A stretch of DNA of 64,000 nt from Cellulosimicrobium sp. ES-005 (GTDB lineage: Bacteria > Actinomycetota > Actinomycetes > Actinomycetales > Cellulomonadaceae): contig NZ_CP159290.1 in NCBI RefSeq assembly GCF_040448685.1, positions 1 to 64,000 on the forward strand, read 5' to 3'. Each line of letters opens with the position of its first letter. Position 1 is the stretch's first letter. Below the pieces are notes generated by a model. That model did no database searches and had not been told where the DNA came from. It was given only the letters and a program-made list of their open reading frames with translations. This document shows, piece after piece, positions 35,142-44,700 of this stretch. A program made the position numbers and the translations under genes.

Positions 35142-35420
35142 GTGTTCGTCGAGATCGACTCGCTGCTCAAGGTCGTCGTCGCCGGCCTCGTCGTCGGCGC
35201 GGGCCTGCCCGCCCTCTTCGCGCTCGGGGTCCGGCTCGCCGCCGGCCGGGCCGTGCCCGTGGAGGTCGGCACCCCCGACGGCCGCTTCACGTCCGACGGC
35301 CGGACCGTGCGCGTCGAGCGCGCCACCCGCGGTCGCCGGGTGGGCGCGCTCGTGTGCTTCGCCGTCGTCGTCGTCGCGATCGCGGCGGGCATCGCCTTCA
35401 TCGCGAGCGGCGGCCACTGA
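35142..35420 (+). CDS. Small membrane protein in pit operon
   Basis: 92 residues with two hydrophobic segments, about 8-34 (LLKVVVAGLVVGAGLPALFALG) and 66-88 (GALVCFAVVVVAIAAGIAFI). The GTG start has a GGAGGAGAG Shine-Dalgarno. The linker is polar (GTPDGRFTSDGRTVRVERATRG). Small membrane proteins of this layout commonly follow pit genes in actinobacteria, so a role with the transporter is likely, but their job is unknown. Confidence 0.75.
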   Translation: MFVEIDSLLKVVVAGLVVGAGLPALFALGVRLAAGRAVPVEVGTPDGRFTSDGRTVRVERATRGRRVGALVCFAVVVVAIAAGIAFIASGGH

Positions 35421-35436
35421 CCCGGACTCCCAGCCC

Positions 35437-35500
35437 CGCTGAGTGCATGAAATCGTCGCGGTCGGATCGATTCGACCGCGACTATTTCATGCACTCAGCG
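35437..35500. terminator. Long hairpin between the pit operon and the LacI gene
   Basis: 28-base arms (35437-35464 and 35473-35500) with one mismatch and an eight-base loop lie between convergent genes and end 10 bases before the LacI stop codon. It is probably a bidirectional terminator. Its arms (core TGCATGAAAT) are AT-richer than the surroundings. Confidence 0.8.
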
Positions 35501-35510
35501 CGAGGCGGGG

Positions 35511-36563
35511 TCAGGCGGAGTCGCGCACCACGAGGGTCGGGTCGAACAGGACCGAGCGAGGCTCGGTCTCCGGGGCGTCGATCGCCGCGAGCAGGAGGCG
35601 CGCCATCTCGGCCGCCATCTCCTCGACGGGCTGACGCACCGTCGTGAGCGGGGGGTGCGCCTGGTGCGCGACCGTGGAGTCGTCGAACCCGACGACCGCG
35701 ACGTCCTCCGGGACGCGCCGGCCGGCCTCCTGCAGGACCGTGGACGCGCCGTCGGCCATGAGGTCGCTCGCGCCGAACACGCCGTCGACGTCGGGGCGTG
35801 CGGCGAGGAGCTCGCGCGCGGCCGCCTCGCCGCCCGCGCGCGTGAAGTCGCCCTCGACGACGAACGGCTCGGGGAGACCGGCGGCCCGCACCGCGTCGAG
35901 GAAGCCCTCCAGCCGGGCGCGCGCGAAGGGGACGTCGGCGGGCCCGGCGACGGTCGCCAGGCGCGTCCGGCCGCGGGCCACCAGGTGCTCGGCCGCGAGG
36001 CGGCCGCCCGCGGCCTGGTCGAGGTCGACCCAGCTCACGCCGGCCGACTCGTCGGCCCCGTCGAGGTGCGTCGAGAGCACGACCGGCACGGACAGCGCGG
36101 CGAACCGCGCGGGCAGCGGGTCGCCGGAGCTCGACGTGATGAGCAGGACGCCGTCGACGTGGCCCTGGCGCACATAGCGCACGACCTGGTCGTGCGCGGG
36201 CGGGTCGGCGGGCAGGATCGCGAGATGGATGTCGCGCGGCCGGAGCACCTGCTGCGCGCCGGCGGTGACCCGGCCGATGTAGGGGTCGGTGAACAGGCGC
36301 TCCAGGAAGGGGCTGGTGTGCCGCCGCTCCGTCGGCTCGGAGACGACGAGCGCGACCGACCCGGTGCGTCGCGTCACGAGGGTGCGCGCCGCGAGGTTGG
36401 GGACGTAGCCCGTCTCGTCGATCGCCTTCTCGACGACCTCGACGATCGCCGGGTCGACCGTCGGCACCCCGTTGATGACGCGGGACACGGTGGCGCGGGA
36501 GACGCCGGCGACGGCCGCGACGGCCTCGAGCGTCGGGCGGGGCGAGGGGCGACGGGCAGCCAT
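35511..36563 (-). CDS. LacI-family transcriptional repressor
   Basis: 350 residues. The N-terminal DNA-binding domain has the LacI helix-turn-helix TLEAVAAVAGVSRATVSRV (about residues 11-29) and hinge NLAARTL. The sugar-binding core (about 65-345) has typical GSVALVVSEP, DGVLLITSSSGD, GVFGASDLMADG and VAVVGFDDSTVA. The effector is probably a sugar. ATG at 36563 is preceded by a near-consensus TATAAC, so it probably has its own promoter within the 23-base gap to the GH3 gene, which may be its target. Confidence 0.92.
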   Translation of the reverse strand: MAARRPSPRPTLEAVAAVAGVSRATVSRVINGVPTVDPAIVEVVEKAIDETGYVPNLAARTLVTRRTGSVALVVSEPTERRHTSPFLERLFTDPYIGRVTAGAQQVLRPRDIHLAILPADPPAHDQVVRYVRQGHVDGVLLITSSSGDPLPARFAALSVPVVLSTHLDGADESAGVSWVDLDQAAGGRLAAEHLVARGRTRLATVAGPADVPFARARLEGFLDAVRAAGLPEPFVVEGDFTRAGGEAAARELLAARPDVDGVFGASDLMADGASTVLQEAGRRVPEDVAVVGFDDSTVAHQAHPPLTTVRQPVEEMAAEMARLLLAAIDAPETEPRSVLFDPTLVVRDSA

Positions 36564-36570
36564 GGCGTCA

Positions 36571-36576
36571 GTTATA
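36571..36576 (-). promoter_or_regulatory. -10 element (TATAAC) of the LacI gene
   Basis: TATAAC on the minus strand ends seven bases before the ATG, giving a leaderless LacI message. It lies in the 23-base gap between two same-strand genes. Confidence 0.5.
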
Positions 36577-36586
36577 CCGCTCGGGC

Positions 36587-37801
36587 TCAGCGCAGACGCT
36601 CCTTCGCGGCGAGCACGCGGAGCACCGCTGCGTCGACCTTCGCGGCGAACGCCGCGTCGGTCGTCGCGCGCTCGACGACGGCCGCGACCATGGGCTGCAC
36701 GACGCTCGGGTCGGCGGACGCGAGCACCATGTCGCCGCCCGCGTCGATCGTCAGGACGGCGCGCTCGGCGGGCGACCACGCCTGCACCTGCTGGGCCGCG
36801 GACACGTCGTCGGTGATGACGACGCCGTCGAACCCGAGGTCGCCGCGGAGCATCCCGTCGACGACGACGGGCGAGAACGCCGCGGGCAACGAGCCGTCGA
36901 TCTGCGTGTAGACGGCGGTGGACGTCATGACGAACGCGGCGCCCGCCTCGATCCCCGAGGCGAAGACGGCGACGGACGGGTCGTCGCGGGTCGTCACGTC
37001 GTCCGTGACGCCCGCGTCGGTGTCGGTGTTCTCGGTGACGCGGCCCAGCCCCGGGAAGTGCTTGATCGTCACGTCCACCCCGGACGCCTCCATGCCGGCG
37101 CTGAAGGCGTTCGCGTGGGCCGTCACCGCGTCCGGCGTGAACCCGTAGTTCCGCTGGAAGTACCCGATCGGCGGGTTCTGCGCAGCCGTGCCCTCGGGCA
37201 CGAGGTCCATCACCGGCGCGAGGTTGAGGTTCACGCCGGCCGCCGCGAGCTCGCCGCCCCACGTCGTCGCGTCCGCCTGCAGCGTCGCGGGGTCGAGCGT
37301 CGCCTGGTCCGTGGCCGTAGGGATCTGCGAGAACCCGGGTCCGCGCAGCACCTGCACGTAGCCGCCCTCCTGGTCCGTCGCGACGAACAGCGGGGTGCCG
37401 TTCGTCGTCTCCGGCGAGACGAGCGCCGTGAAGCCGGCGACGAGGTCGGCCGTCGGACCGGTGCCCGCCTGCGACCGCCCGGCGAGGAACACGTTGCCGA
37501 CGTGGAGCTGCGACACCGCGTCGTAGCTCACCTGCTGCGGATCGCTCACGTCGACGCCGACCATGAAGAGCTGCCCGACCTTCTGCTCGAGCGTCCACCC
37601 GGCCAGCGGGTCCTCGGGCGGGGTGGACGGCGTCGGGGGAGTGGCCGACGGCGACGGCTCGGGCGAGGCGCTCGGCGCGCCCGACGGTGACGGGACCGGG
37701 GCGGGGCCTGGGCGGGTGAGGTACCACGCGACCGCCGAGACGGCGGCGAGCGTGGCGACGACGGCGACGACGATCCAGGTGGTCCGGGCACGGGGGGTCA
37801 A
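36587..37801 (-). CDS. GH3-family glycoside hydrolase (NagZ/LpqI-like), membrane-anchored
   Basis: 404 residues. A hydrophobic N-terminal anchor (about residues 8-27, WIVVAVVATLAAVSAVAWYL) is followed by a Pro/Ser linker and a GH3 TIM barrel: LAGWTLEQKVGQLFMVGVD, VATDQEGGYVQVLRGPGFS, APVMDLV and KHFPGLGRV-NTDTD, as in beta-N-acetylglucosaminidases that act on cell-wall fragments. The catalytic nucleophile would be an Asp in GVVITDDVS. In place of the NagZ DSH loop it has NTDTDAG, a form I believe is frequent in actinobacterial members. A TTG start at 37801 is chosen because GGAGG lies eight bases upstream and TACGGT precedes it. Confidence 0.83.
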   Translation of the reverse strand: MTPRARTTWIVVAVVATLAAVSAVAWYLTRPGPAPVPSPSGAPSASPEPSPSATPPTPSTPPEDPLAGWTLEQKVGQLFMVGVDVSDPQQVSYDAVSQLHVGNVFLAGRSQAGTGPTADLVAGFTALVSPETTNGTPLFVATDQEGGYVQVLRGPGFSQIPTATDQATLDPATLQADATTWGGELAAAGVNLNLAPVMDLVPEGTAAQNPPIGYFQRNYGFTPDAVTAHANAFSAGMEASGVDVTIKHFPGLGRVTENTDTDAGVTDDVTTRDDPSVAVFASGIEAGAAFVMTSTAVYTQIDGSLPAAFSPVVVDGMLRGDLGFDGVVITDDVSAAQQVQAWSPAERAVLTIDAGGDMVLASADPSVVQPMVAAVVERATTDAAFAAKVDAAVLRVLAAKERLR

Positions 37802-37957
37802 GGGCGGCACCTCCAGCGGCCACCGTAGCCCGACCGCGTTCGACGGGCGGAACCTGGTGCGGCGCGACATGATGCCCGCACGGGGTGCCGCGTCCCGGGG
37901 CAACGGTGCGTCGGGACACGCGTGCCGCAGCCGACGTCACCGATCCTGGAGCACGGC

Positions 37958-40900
37958 ATGACCTACCGCTCGCCCACCCGTCCCGTCGTCCTCGACCGTG
38001 CTCGTCGGGTCACCGCGGCACTCGTCGCCGCCGTGCTCGCGCTGGCGGGTGCGGTCGCGCTGGTGGCCGGCCCGCAGGCCCGGCCCGCCGCGGCGGCGAT
38101 CGGGTTCTGCCCCGACCCGGACGACTTCCCGAACGTCGGACCCGTGCCGGTCCCGGGTTTCACCGACAACAACGTCGCCGTCTACGCGGGCGGGAACTAC
38201 ACGGCGACGGGGACCTCGGCCGAGAGCGAGGGCGTGCTCGTCGTGCGGGGCGACGCGACGTTCGACACCCCGGGGAGCTTCAACGTGGGCACGGTCGGCG
38301 CCGGTTCGGGCATCGTGCCGGAGCCGGGGTCGCCCATGCTGCACGTCGGCGGCGTGATGAGCATCGCCGCCGGGACCAACGTCATCGTGGGCGCCAACCT
38401 CGACGGCGGCGGCGCGGTGCACGTCGGGGGCGACCTGGAGGACGCGGGCGGGCTCGACACCAACGGGGGCGCGGTCGAGACGAACATGGGCACGGACGCC
38501 GCGCTCGCCCCGTGGGAGGGGTTCCAGACCGTGATCGTCGACGAGTCGGCCGTGCTCGGCGCGGTCCCGGCGACCGGGACCGCGGCGCGCGACGGAGGGC
38601 GCGTCACGTTCACCAGCACCGACCCGAGCAACACGACGCTCCAGGCGTTCACCGTCGACGCGGCCGTCCTCGACGGCGCGTCGGAGTTCTTCTTCGTGGG
38701 CGTCCCGGACGGCGCACCCGTCGTCGTGAACGTCGTCGGCGACGCGCCCGTCACGGTCTCGGCCGCCTACGTCGACATCAACGGCGCGCGCGTCGACGAC
38801 CCGGCGAACATCGGCAACGCCGCGGCGCGGCTGATGTGGAACTTCACGGGGAGCAGCGACGTCACCGTGAGCGGCGCGGGGCAGTGGGTCGGCTCGATCC
38901 TCGCCCCGTCCGCGGACCAGGTGACGCTCACGTCGAGCACCAACGGGCGCGTCTACGCGGGCAACGACCTCACGACGTCGGGCAGCGGCAACGAGCAGCA
39001 CAACTACCCCTGGATCGGCCCGGGGCCGTTCAGCTGCATCCCGTCGGCGAGCTTCGTCGTCCAGAAGACCGTCACGGGCGAGGCCGCCGCCGACGTGCCC
39101 GCGGACACGACGTTCGACGTCGAGTACACGTACGAGGAGCCGGACGGGACGACCGGCGGCGACACGCTCGTCGTGCCGATCAGCGGTGCGCTCGTCAGCG
39201 GCCCGACGCTCCCCGTCGGCACCGTCGTCACGATCACCGAGACCGACCTGCCCACGGTGCCGGGCGTCGAGTGGGGCACGCCCGTGATCCAGGTGAACGG
39301 GGAGCCGCTCGGCGACCCCGCCCAGTTCACGATCCAGGAGAACCAGACCGTCACGGTCACCGTGGTGAACACGGCGAACGGTGGTGCCGTCCCGGTGGTG
39401 GGCGGGTTCTCCGTGGCCAAGGCCGTGACGGGCGACGCCGCGGGGCTCGTGCCCGACGACACCGCGTTCCTCGTCGACTGGGACGCCACGCTCCCTGAGG
39501 GGGCCACGTACGACGGCGACCTGTCGGGCACGCTGCCCGTCCTCGCGGACGGGACCGTGGTGGACGGCCCGTCCGACCTGCCGGTCGGCACGACCGTCAC
39601 GCTCACGGAGCAGACGCCGCTGCCGGAGGTCGAGGGCGTGGAGTGGGGCGACCCCGTGCTCAGCCCGGCGTCGCCGATCACGGTCGTCGAGGGCGCGACC
39701 GGGGTCGCGGTCACGGTGACCAACGTCGCGGACGCCGTGGTCGGGGGCTTCACGGTCCAGAAGGTGCTCGAAGGCGACGCGGCCGACGTCGTCCCGTCCG
39801 AGACCGCGTTCCTCGTCGACTGGACGGCGACCGTCCCCGCGGGTGTCGCGTACGACGGCGACACGTCGGGCACGCTGACCGTCCTCGCCGACGGGAGCGT
39901 GACGGACGGCCCGTCCGACCTGCCGGTCGGCACGACCGTGACGCTCGTCGAGCAGCAGCCGCTGCCCGACGTCGACGGTGTCGTCTGGGGCCTGCCGACG
40001 CTCGAGCCCGCGTCTCCGATCACGATCGTCGAGGGGCCGACGAGCGTCGCCGTGACCGTGACCAACACGGCGATCGCGCCCGAGGAGGTCGGCGGGTTCG
40101 CGGTGCAGAAGACCGTCACGGGCGACGCGTCCGGGGCCGTGCCGCCGGGCACCGCGTTCGTCGTCGCCTGGGAGGCGGAGGTTCCGCCCGACTCCGGCTA
40201 CGAGGGTCCGACCTCCGGGACGGTGACCGTGCTCGCGGACGGGACCGTGGTGGACGGCCCGCAGGACCTGCCCGCGGGCACGGTCGTGACGTTCACGGAG
40301 CAGACCATGCCCGACGTCCCCGGCGTGGACTGGGGGCAGCCGACCGTCTCGCCCGGCACCGTCACCATCGGTGAGGGGGACGCGGTCGCGGGCGTGGTCG
40401 TGACGAACACGGCGACCGCGCAGGTCGGCGGGTTCTCGCTCGCGAAGACGGTCGAGGGCGACCTCGCCGGGAGCGTGCCCCCCGGGACGGCGTTCGAGGT
40501 CGAGTGGTCTGCGACCCTGCCCACGGGCTTCACGTACGACGGCCCCCTCACGGGGACGCTGACCGTGCTCGCGGACGGCACCGTGGTGGACGGCCCGCAG
40601 GACCTCCCGGTCGGGACGGTCGTGACGTTCACCGAGATCAACCTGCCGGAGGTCGACGGCGTCGTCTGGGGCGCCCCCACGTTCTCCCCGGACGCCGTGA
40701 CGGTCGGCGACGAGGAGAACACCCTCGTCACGCTGACCAACACCACGCAGGACGTGGCCGAGGTCGGCGGGTTCTCCGTCGCCAAGGAGGTGACCGGCGA
40801 CCGCGCGGACCTCGTGCCCGCCGGAACCGAGTTCAGCGTCGCGTACTCGTACGAGCTCGACGGCACCCTCGTCGGCGGCTACCTCCAGGTCCCGGCCGAC

Positions 40901-41524
40901 GGGACGGTCGTCGCCGGCCCGCAGAACCTCCCGGTCGGCACGGTCGTCACCTACACGGAGGCGGACCTGCCCGACGTCCCCGGCGTCGCGTGGGGCGTCC
41001 CGACGTTCAGCCCACCGACGGTCGTCGTCGGCGACGGGCAGAACACGCTGGTCACCGCGACCAACACGGCGAACCAGGCGCTCGGCGGGTTCTCCGTGGT
41101 CAAGCGGGTGACCGGCGAGGCGTCCGACGCCGTCCCCCCGACCACGGAGTTCGTCGTGGGCTACGCGTACGACGGCCCGGACGGCGCCGTCACGGGGTCG
41201 CTCACCGTCCGCGCCGACGGGGTCGCCGTCGACGGCCCGCAGGACCTGCCCGTGGGGACGGTCGTGCGGCTCACCGAGACCGACCTGCCCGAGATCGGCG
41301 GGGTCGACTGGGGCACGCCGACCTTCACGGTCGACGGGACGGCGGTCACCGAGGTGACGGTCGGCGACGGCACGGTGGTCGTGACGCTCACCAACACCGC
41401 GGACGACGAGGAGCTCGCGATCACCGGCACCGACGCGGTGCTCGTGACCGTCCTCGCCCTGGCGTTCCTCGGGACCGGCAGCGCGCTCCTGCTGCTCCGC
41501 GCCCGGCAGCGCCGCCTCGCCTGA
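37958..41524 (+). CDS. LAxTG-anchored surface protein with choice-of-anchor A head and 7 DUF5979-like repeats
   Basis: 1188 residues. A signal peptide ends near residue 45 (AAAAIGFC). A choice-of-anchor-A/putative adhesin domain follows (about 45-355) with FTDNNVAVYAGGNYTATG, MLHVGG and a final HNYPWIGPGPF. Seven repeats of roughly 105-115 residues come next, each starting GGFxVxK-x-VTG and ending VTVTNTA. The C-terminus has LAITG (1153-1157), a membrane helix and a basic RARQRRLA tail, the layout of sortase (class E-like) substrates. No sortase is encoded in the window. It would stand on the cell wall as a stalked adhesin. It is 156 bases from the divergent GH3 gene. Confidence 0.85.
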   Translation: MTYRSPTRPVVLDRARRVTAALVAAVLALAGAVALVAGPQARPAAAAIGFCPDPDDFPNVGPVPVPGFTDNNVAVYAGGNYTATGTSAESEGVLVVRGDATFDTPGSFNVGTVGAGSGIVPEPGSPMLHVGGVMSIAAGTNVIVGANLDGGGAVHVGGDLEDAGGLDTNGGAVETNMGTDAALAPWEGFQTVIVDESAVLGAVPATGTAARDGGRVTFTSTDPSNTTLQAFTVDAAVLDGASEFFFVGVPDGAPVVVNVVGDAPVTVSAAYVDINGARVDDPANIGNAAARLMWNFTGSSDVTVSGAGQWVGSILAPSADQVTLTSSTNGRVYAGNDLTTSGSGNEQHNYPWIGPGPFSCIPSASFVVQKTVTGEAAADVPADTTFDVEYTYEEPDGTTGGDTLVVPISGALVSGPTLPVGTVVTITETDLPTVPGVEWGTPVIQVNGEPLGDPAQFTIQENQTVTVTVVNTANGGAVPVVGGFSVAKAVTGDAAGLVPDDTAFLVDWDATLPEGATYDGDLSGTLPVLADGTVVDGPSDLPVGTTVTLTEQTPLPEVEGVEWGDPVLSPASPITVVEGATGVAVTVTNVADAVVGGFTVQKVLEGDAADVVPSETAFLVDWTATVPAGVAYDGDTSGTLTVLADGSVTDGPSDLPVGTTVTLVEQQPLPDVDGVVWGLPTLEPASPITIVEGPTSVAVTVTNTAIAPEEVGGFAVQKTVTGDASGAVPPGTAFVVAWEAEVPPDSGYEGPTSGTVTVLADGTVVDGPQDLPAGTVVTFTEQTMPDVPGVDWGQPTVSPGTVTIGEGDAVAGVVVTNTATAQVGGFSLAKTVEGDLAGSVPPGTAFEVEWSATLPTGFTYDGPLTGTLTVLADGTVVDGPQDLPVGTVVTFTEINLPEVDGVVWGAPTFSPDAVTVGDEENTLVTLTNTTQDVAEVGGFSVAKEVTGDRADLVPAGTEFSVAYSYELDGTLVGGYLQVPADGTVVAGPQNLPVGTVVTYTEADLPDVPGVAWGVPTFSPPTVVVGDGQNTLVTATNTANQALGGFSVVKRVTGEASDAVPPTTEFVVGYAYDGPDGAVTGSLTVRADGVAVDGPQDLPVGTVVRLTETDLPEIGGVDWGTPTFTVDGTAVTEVTVGDGTVVVTLTNTADDEELAITGTDAVLVTVLALAFLGTGSALLLLRARQRRLA
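39049..41400 (+). repeat. Seven DUF5979-like tandem repeats (surface protein 1)
   Basis: Seven protein repeats with starts near residues 365, 484, 598, 711, 824, 932 and 1044. Each keeps Lys in the first strand, a central LPVGTVVTxTE and a closing VTNT. The strand order and these K/E/N positions resemble CnaB-like domains that can form internal isopeptide bonds; that is inference. Confidence 0.75.
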
Positions 41525-41535
41525 CGCGCACCGAT

Positions 41536-41569
41536 CGACGGCCGGCACCCGCGCGGGTGCCGGCCGTCG
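41536..41569. terminator. 34-bp perfect palindrome after surface protein 1
   Basis: Arms of 17 bases (41536-41552 and 41553-41569) with no spacer, starting 12 bases after the stop. It probably separates transcription of the two surface genes. Confidence 0.7.
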
Positions 41570-41734
41570 TCGCGCCGGGAGGACGAGGTAGGACCGACCG
41601 GACCAAACCGTCTCAAGAGGACGAGACCGAGATCACAGCGCAGAATGCGTCATGGGGGAAGAGCAGCGATGTCTCAGAGACAGAGGAGGGCGCCGCGACC
41701 CGGGGCGCCGTCGCCGGCCTGACCAGGAGCACGC
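41570..41734 (+). promoter_or_regulatory. Leader region of the giant surface gene
   Basis: 165 bases between the palindrome and the second surface gene. It is purine-rich and lower in GC than its surroundings. GTCTC/GAGAC pairs occur twice (41610-41614 with 41623-41627, and 41671-41675 with 41677-41681), so small hairpins can form. It probably carries the promoter. I could not fit a known riboswitch. Confidence 0.35.
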
Positions 41735-44700
41735 ATGACCCGAGGTTCCCGCCCCCGCACGCTCGACCCTCTGCGCCGCGTCGTCGCCGCCGTCACCGCC
41801 GCGACGCTCGCGCTCGCCGGGGCCGTCGTGCTCGTCACCGGGCCCCAGGCCGCACCCTCGTTCGCCGCGGTCGGGCAGTGCCCCGACCCGGGCCAGTTCC
41901 CCGGCATCGGGAACCTGCCCCCGAAGTTCACGGACAACAACGTCTCGGTGTACGCCGGGGGGAACTTCCTCGCCACGGGGTCGGCCTCGGAGGCCGAGGG
42001 CGTGCTGGTCGTCGGCGGGAATGCGACGTTCAACCGGACTCTCAGCGGGAACTCGTTCAACGTCGGCACGGTCGGGGCGGGTTCGCAGATCGCACCGGAC
42101 CCCGGCACGGTCATGCTCCACGTGGGTGGCACCCTCGACGTGGTCGCACCGACGAACGTCATCGTGGGGGCCGGCTACTCGGGCCAGGGTGGCGGTGACG
42201 TCCAGGTCGGCGCGGCGAAGACCGGTGCAGGGACGGTGGACACGAACGGCGGGGAGCTGCGGCCGAACCTCGGCGCGGCGACCGCGCTCGCGCCGTTCGG
42301 TGACTTCGGGGACCAGGTCTCCCAGGCATCGACGGCGTTCGCCGGTCTGACCGGGACACCCGCCGCGGTGGCGGGCAACATCGCGACCTTCGACGGCTCG
42401 ACGAGCACCGACCTGCACGTGTTCACGGTGGACGCCGCGGCGCTCAACGGCGTGAACACGCTCAACTTCGACGGGTTCGCCGACGGCTCCCCGATCGTCG
42501 TCAACGTGGTGGGCGGCCCGGTCGACTTCCAGCCCAACTACTTCGCCGCGAACAACGTCCGGTTCGACGACTTCGGGAGCCCGGACTTCGGCAACTGGGC
42601 CTCGCGGATCATGTGGAACTTCGTCGACGCCGACGCGGTCCAGCTCGGCCCGGCCGGGGCGGCGCAGTTCATGGGGTCGGTCATGGCACCGGCGGCGGAC
42701 GTCCAGCTGTACAACCACATGAACGGGCGGGTGTACGTCGGCGGCGACCTCACGTTCGGCGGCGAGGGCTCGCAGAGCGGCCTGGAGATCCACAACTACC
42801 CGTGGATCGGTCCGGGGCCGTTCAACTGTGTCCCGACCTCCAGCTTCGTCGTGCAGAAGACGGTGACGGGCGCCGCCGCGGCGGACGTCCCGGCCGGGAC
42901 GGTGTTCACCGTCCACTACTCCTACGTCACGCCGGCACCGGACAGCGAGACCGGCGAGGGTGACCTCGAGGTCCCGCTCAACGGCAACCTCGTCCCGGGC
43001 CCGGACCTCCCCGTCGGGACCGTCGTGACGGTCTCGGAGCCGACCCTTCCGGAGGTCGACGGCGTCTCGTGGGGGTCGCCGGTGTTCCGGGTCAACGGGA
43101 ACGAGCTGGGCTTCCCGGCCGAGTTCACCGTCCCCGCGGACGGCACGATGGCGAGCGTGTCCGTCGTCAACACGGCGAACGTCGGCGCACCCGCCGGCGG
43201 GTTCTCGGTGCAGAAGGCGCCGCTCCAGGGCAACGCGGCGGGCGCCGTCGACCCCGCGACGGAGTACCAGGTCGACTGGGCGGCGACGCTCCCCGAGGGG
43301 GCGACGTACGACGGCGACCTGACGGGCACGCTCACCGTGCTCGCGGACGGCGCGGTCGTCGACGGCCCGCAGGACCTGCCGGTCGGCACGACCGTGACGT
43401 TCACGGAGGTGACCCCGGACCCGGTCGACGGCGTCGTCTGGGGGACGCCCGTCGTCGAGCCCTCGACCGTGACGGTCGGGGAGGGGCAGAACACGCTCGT
43501 CACGGTGACGAACACCGCGACCTCGCAGGTCGGCGGGTTCACGGTCGTCAAGATCGTGGACGGCAACGCCGCGGGGCTCGTCCCGGACGGCACGGCGTTC
43601 ACGGTGACGTGGACGGCCGACATCCCCGACGGTGTCGACTACCAGGGACCGACCACGGGCGAGGGCGAGTTCTTCTGGAACGGTGAGCCCTACGCGGGTC
43701 CCGACGACCTCCCCGTCGGGACGGTCGTCACGTTCACGGAGGTCGCGCCGCCGGTGATCGACGGCGTCGTGTGGGGCACGCCGTCCATCAGCCCGGCCGA
43801 GCTCACCGTCGGGCAGGGGCAGCCCGCGATCGTCCAGGTGACGAACACCGCGAGCACCGTGAACGGCGGGTTCACGCTGGAGAAGGAGCTCCTCGGCAAC
43901 GCGTCGGGTGCGGTGCCGGGCGACACGGCGTTCCTCGTCGACTGGTCCGCGACCCTCCCGTCGGACGTGACCTACGGCGGCCCGCTCGCCGGCACGCTGA
44001 CCGTGCTCGCGGACGGGACCGTGGTGGACGGCCCGCAGGACCTGCCGGTCGGGACGGTCGTGACGTTCGCCGAGCAGACGCCGTTCCCCGTGGTCGACGG
44101 CGTCCAGTGGGGCGACCCGATCATCTCGCCCGAGTCGCTCGTCGTGAGCGAGAACGGCGGGCAGCCGGTCGCGGTGACGGTCACGAACGTCGCGACGTCC
44201 GTCGTCGGCGGGTTCTCGCTGAGCAAGGCGCTCGCGGGGAACGCGGCCGGCGCCGTGCCGGACGACACCGAGTTCCTCGTCGACTGGTCGGCCGTGCTGC
44301 CGACGGGTGTCACGTACGACGGCGACCTGTCCGGGACGCTGACCGTGCTCGCGGACGGGACGGTCGTCGACGGGCCGCAGGACCTGCCGGTCGGCACGGT
44401 CGTCACGCTCACCGAGCAGACCCCGCTGCCCGAGGTGCCGAACGTCGTCTGGGGAGACCCGTCGTTCGACCCGGGCGCCCAGGTGACCGTCACCGAGAAC
44501 GACGGCGCCCCCGTCGCGGTCACGGTGACGAACACCGCGACCAGCACCGTGGGCGGTTTCGCCGTCGCCAAGGACGTCGTCGGCGACGCCGAGGGCCTCG
44601 TGCCGGAGAGCACGCCGTTCTCGGTGACGTGGGTCGCGACGCTGCCCACCGGCGTCACGTACGACGGCTCCCTCACGGGGACGCTGACCGTCCTGGCCGA

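Noticed and set aside
37937-41548. A 1203-codon open frame opposite surface protein 1
   Set aside because: Same explanation: it is antisense to a clearly real repeat protein and its translation is rich in Arg/His/Asp with no recognisable domain.
41570-41734. Possible c-di-GMP or c-di-AMP riboswitch before the giant surface gene
   Set aside because: I could not fit the conserved core of either class; only small GTCTC/GAGAC hairpins are visible.
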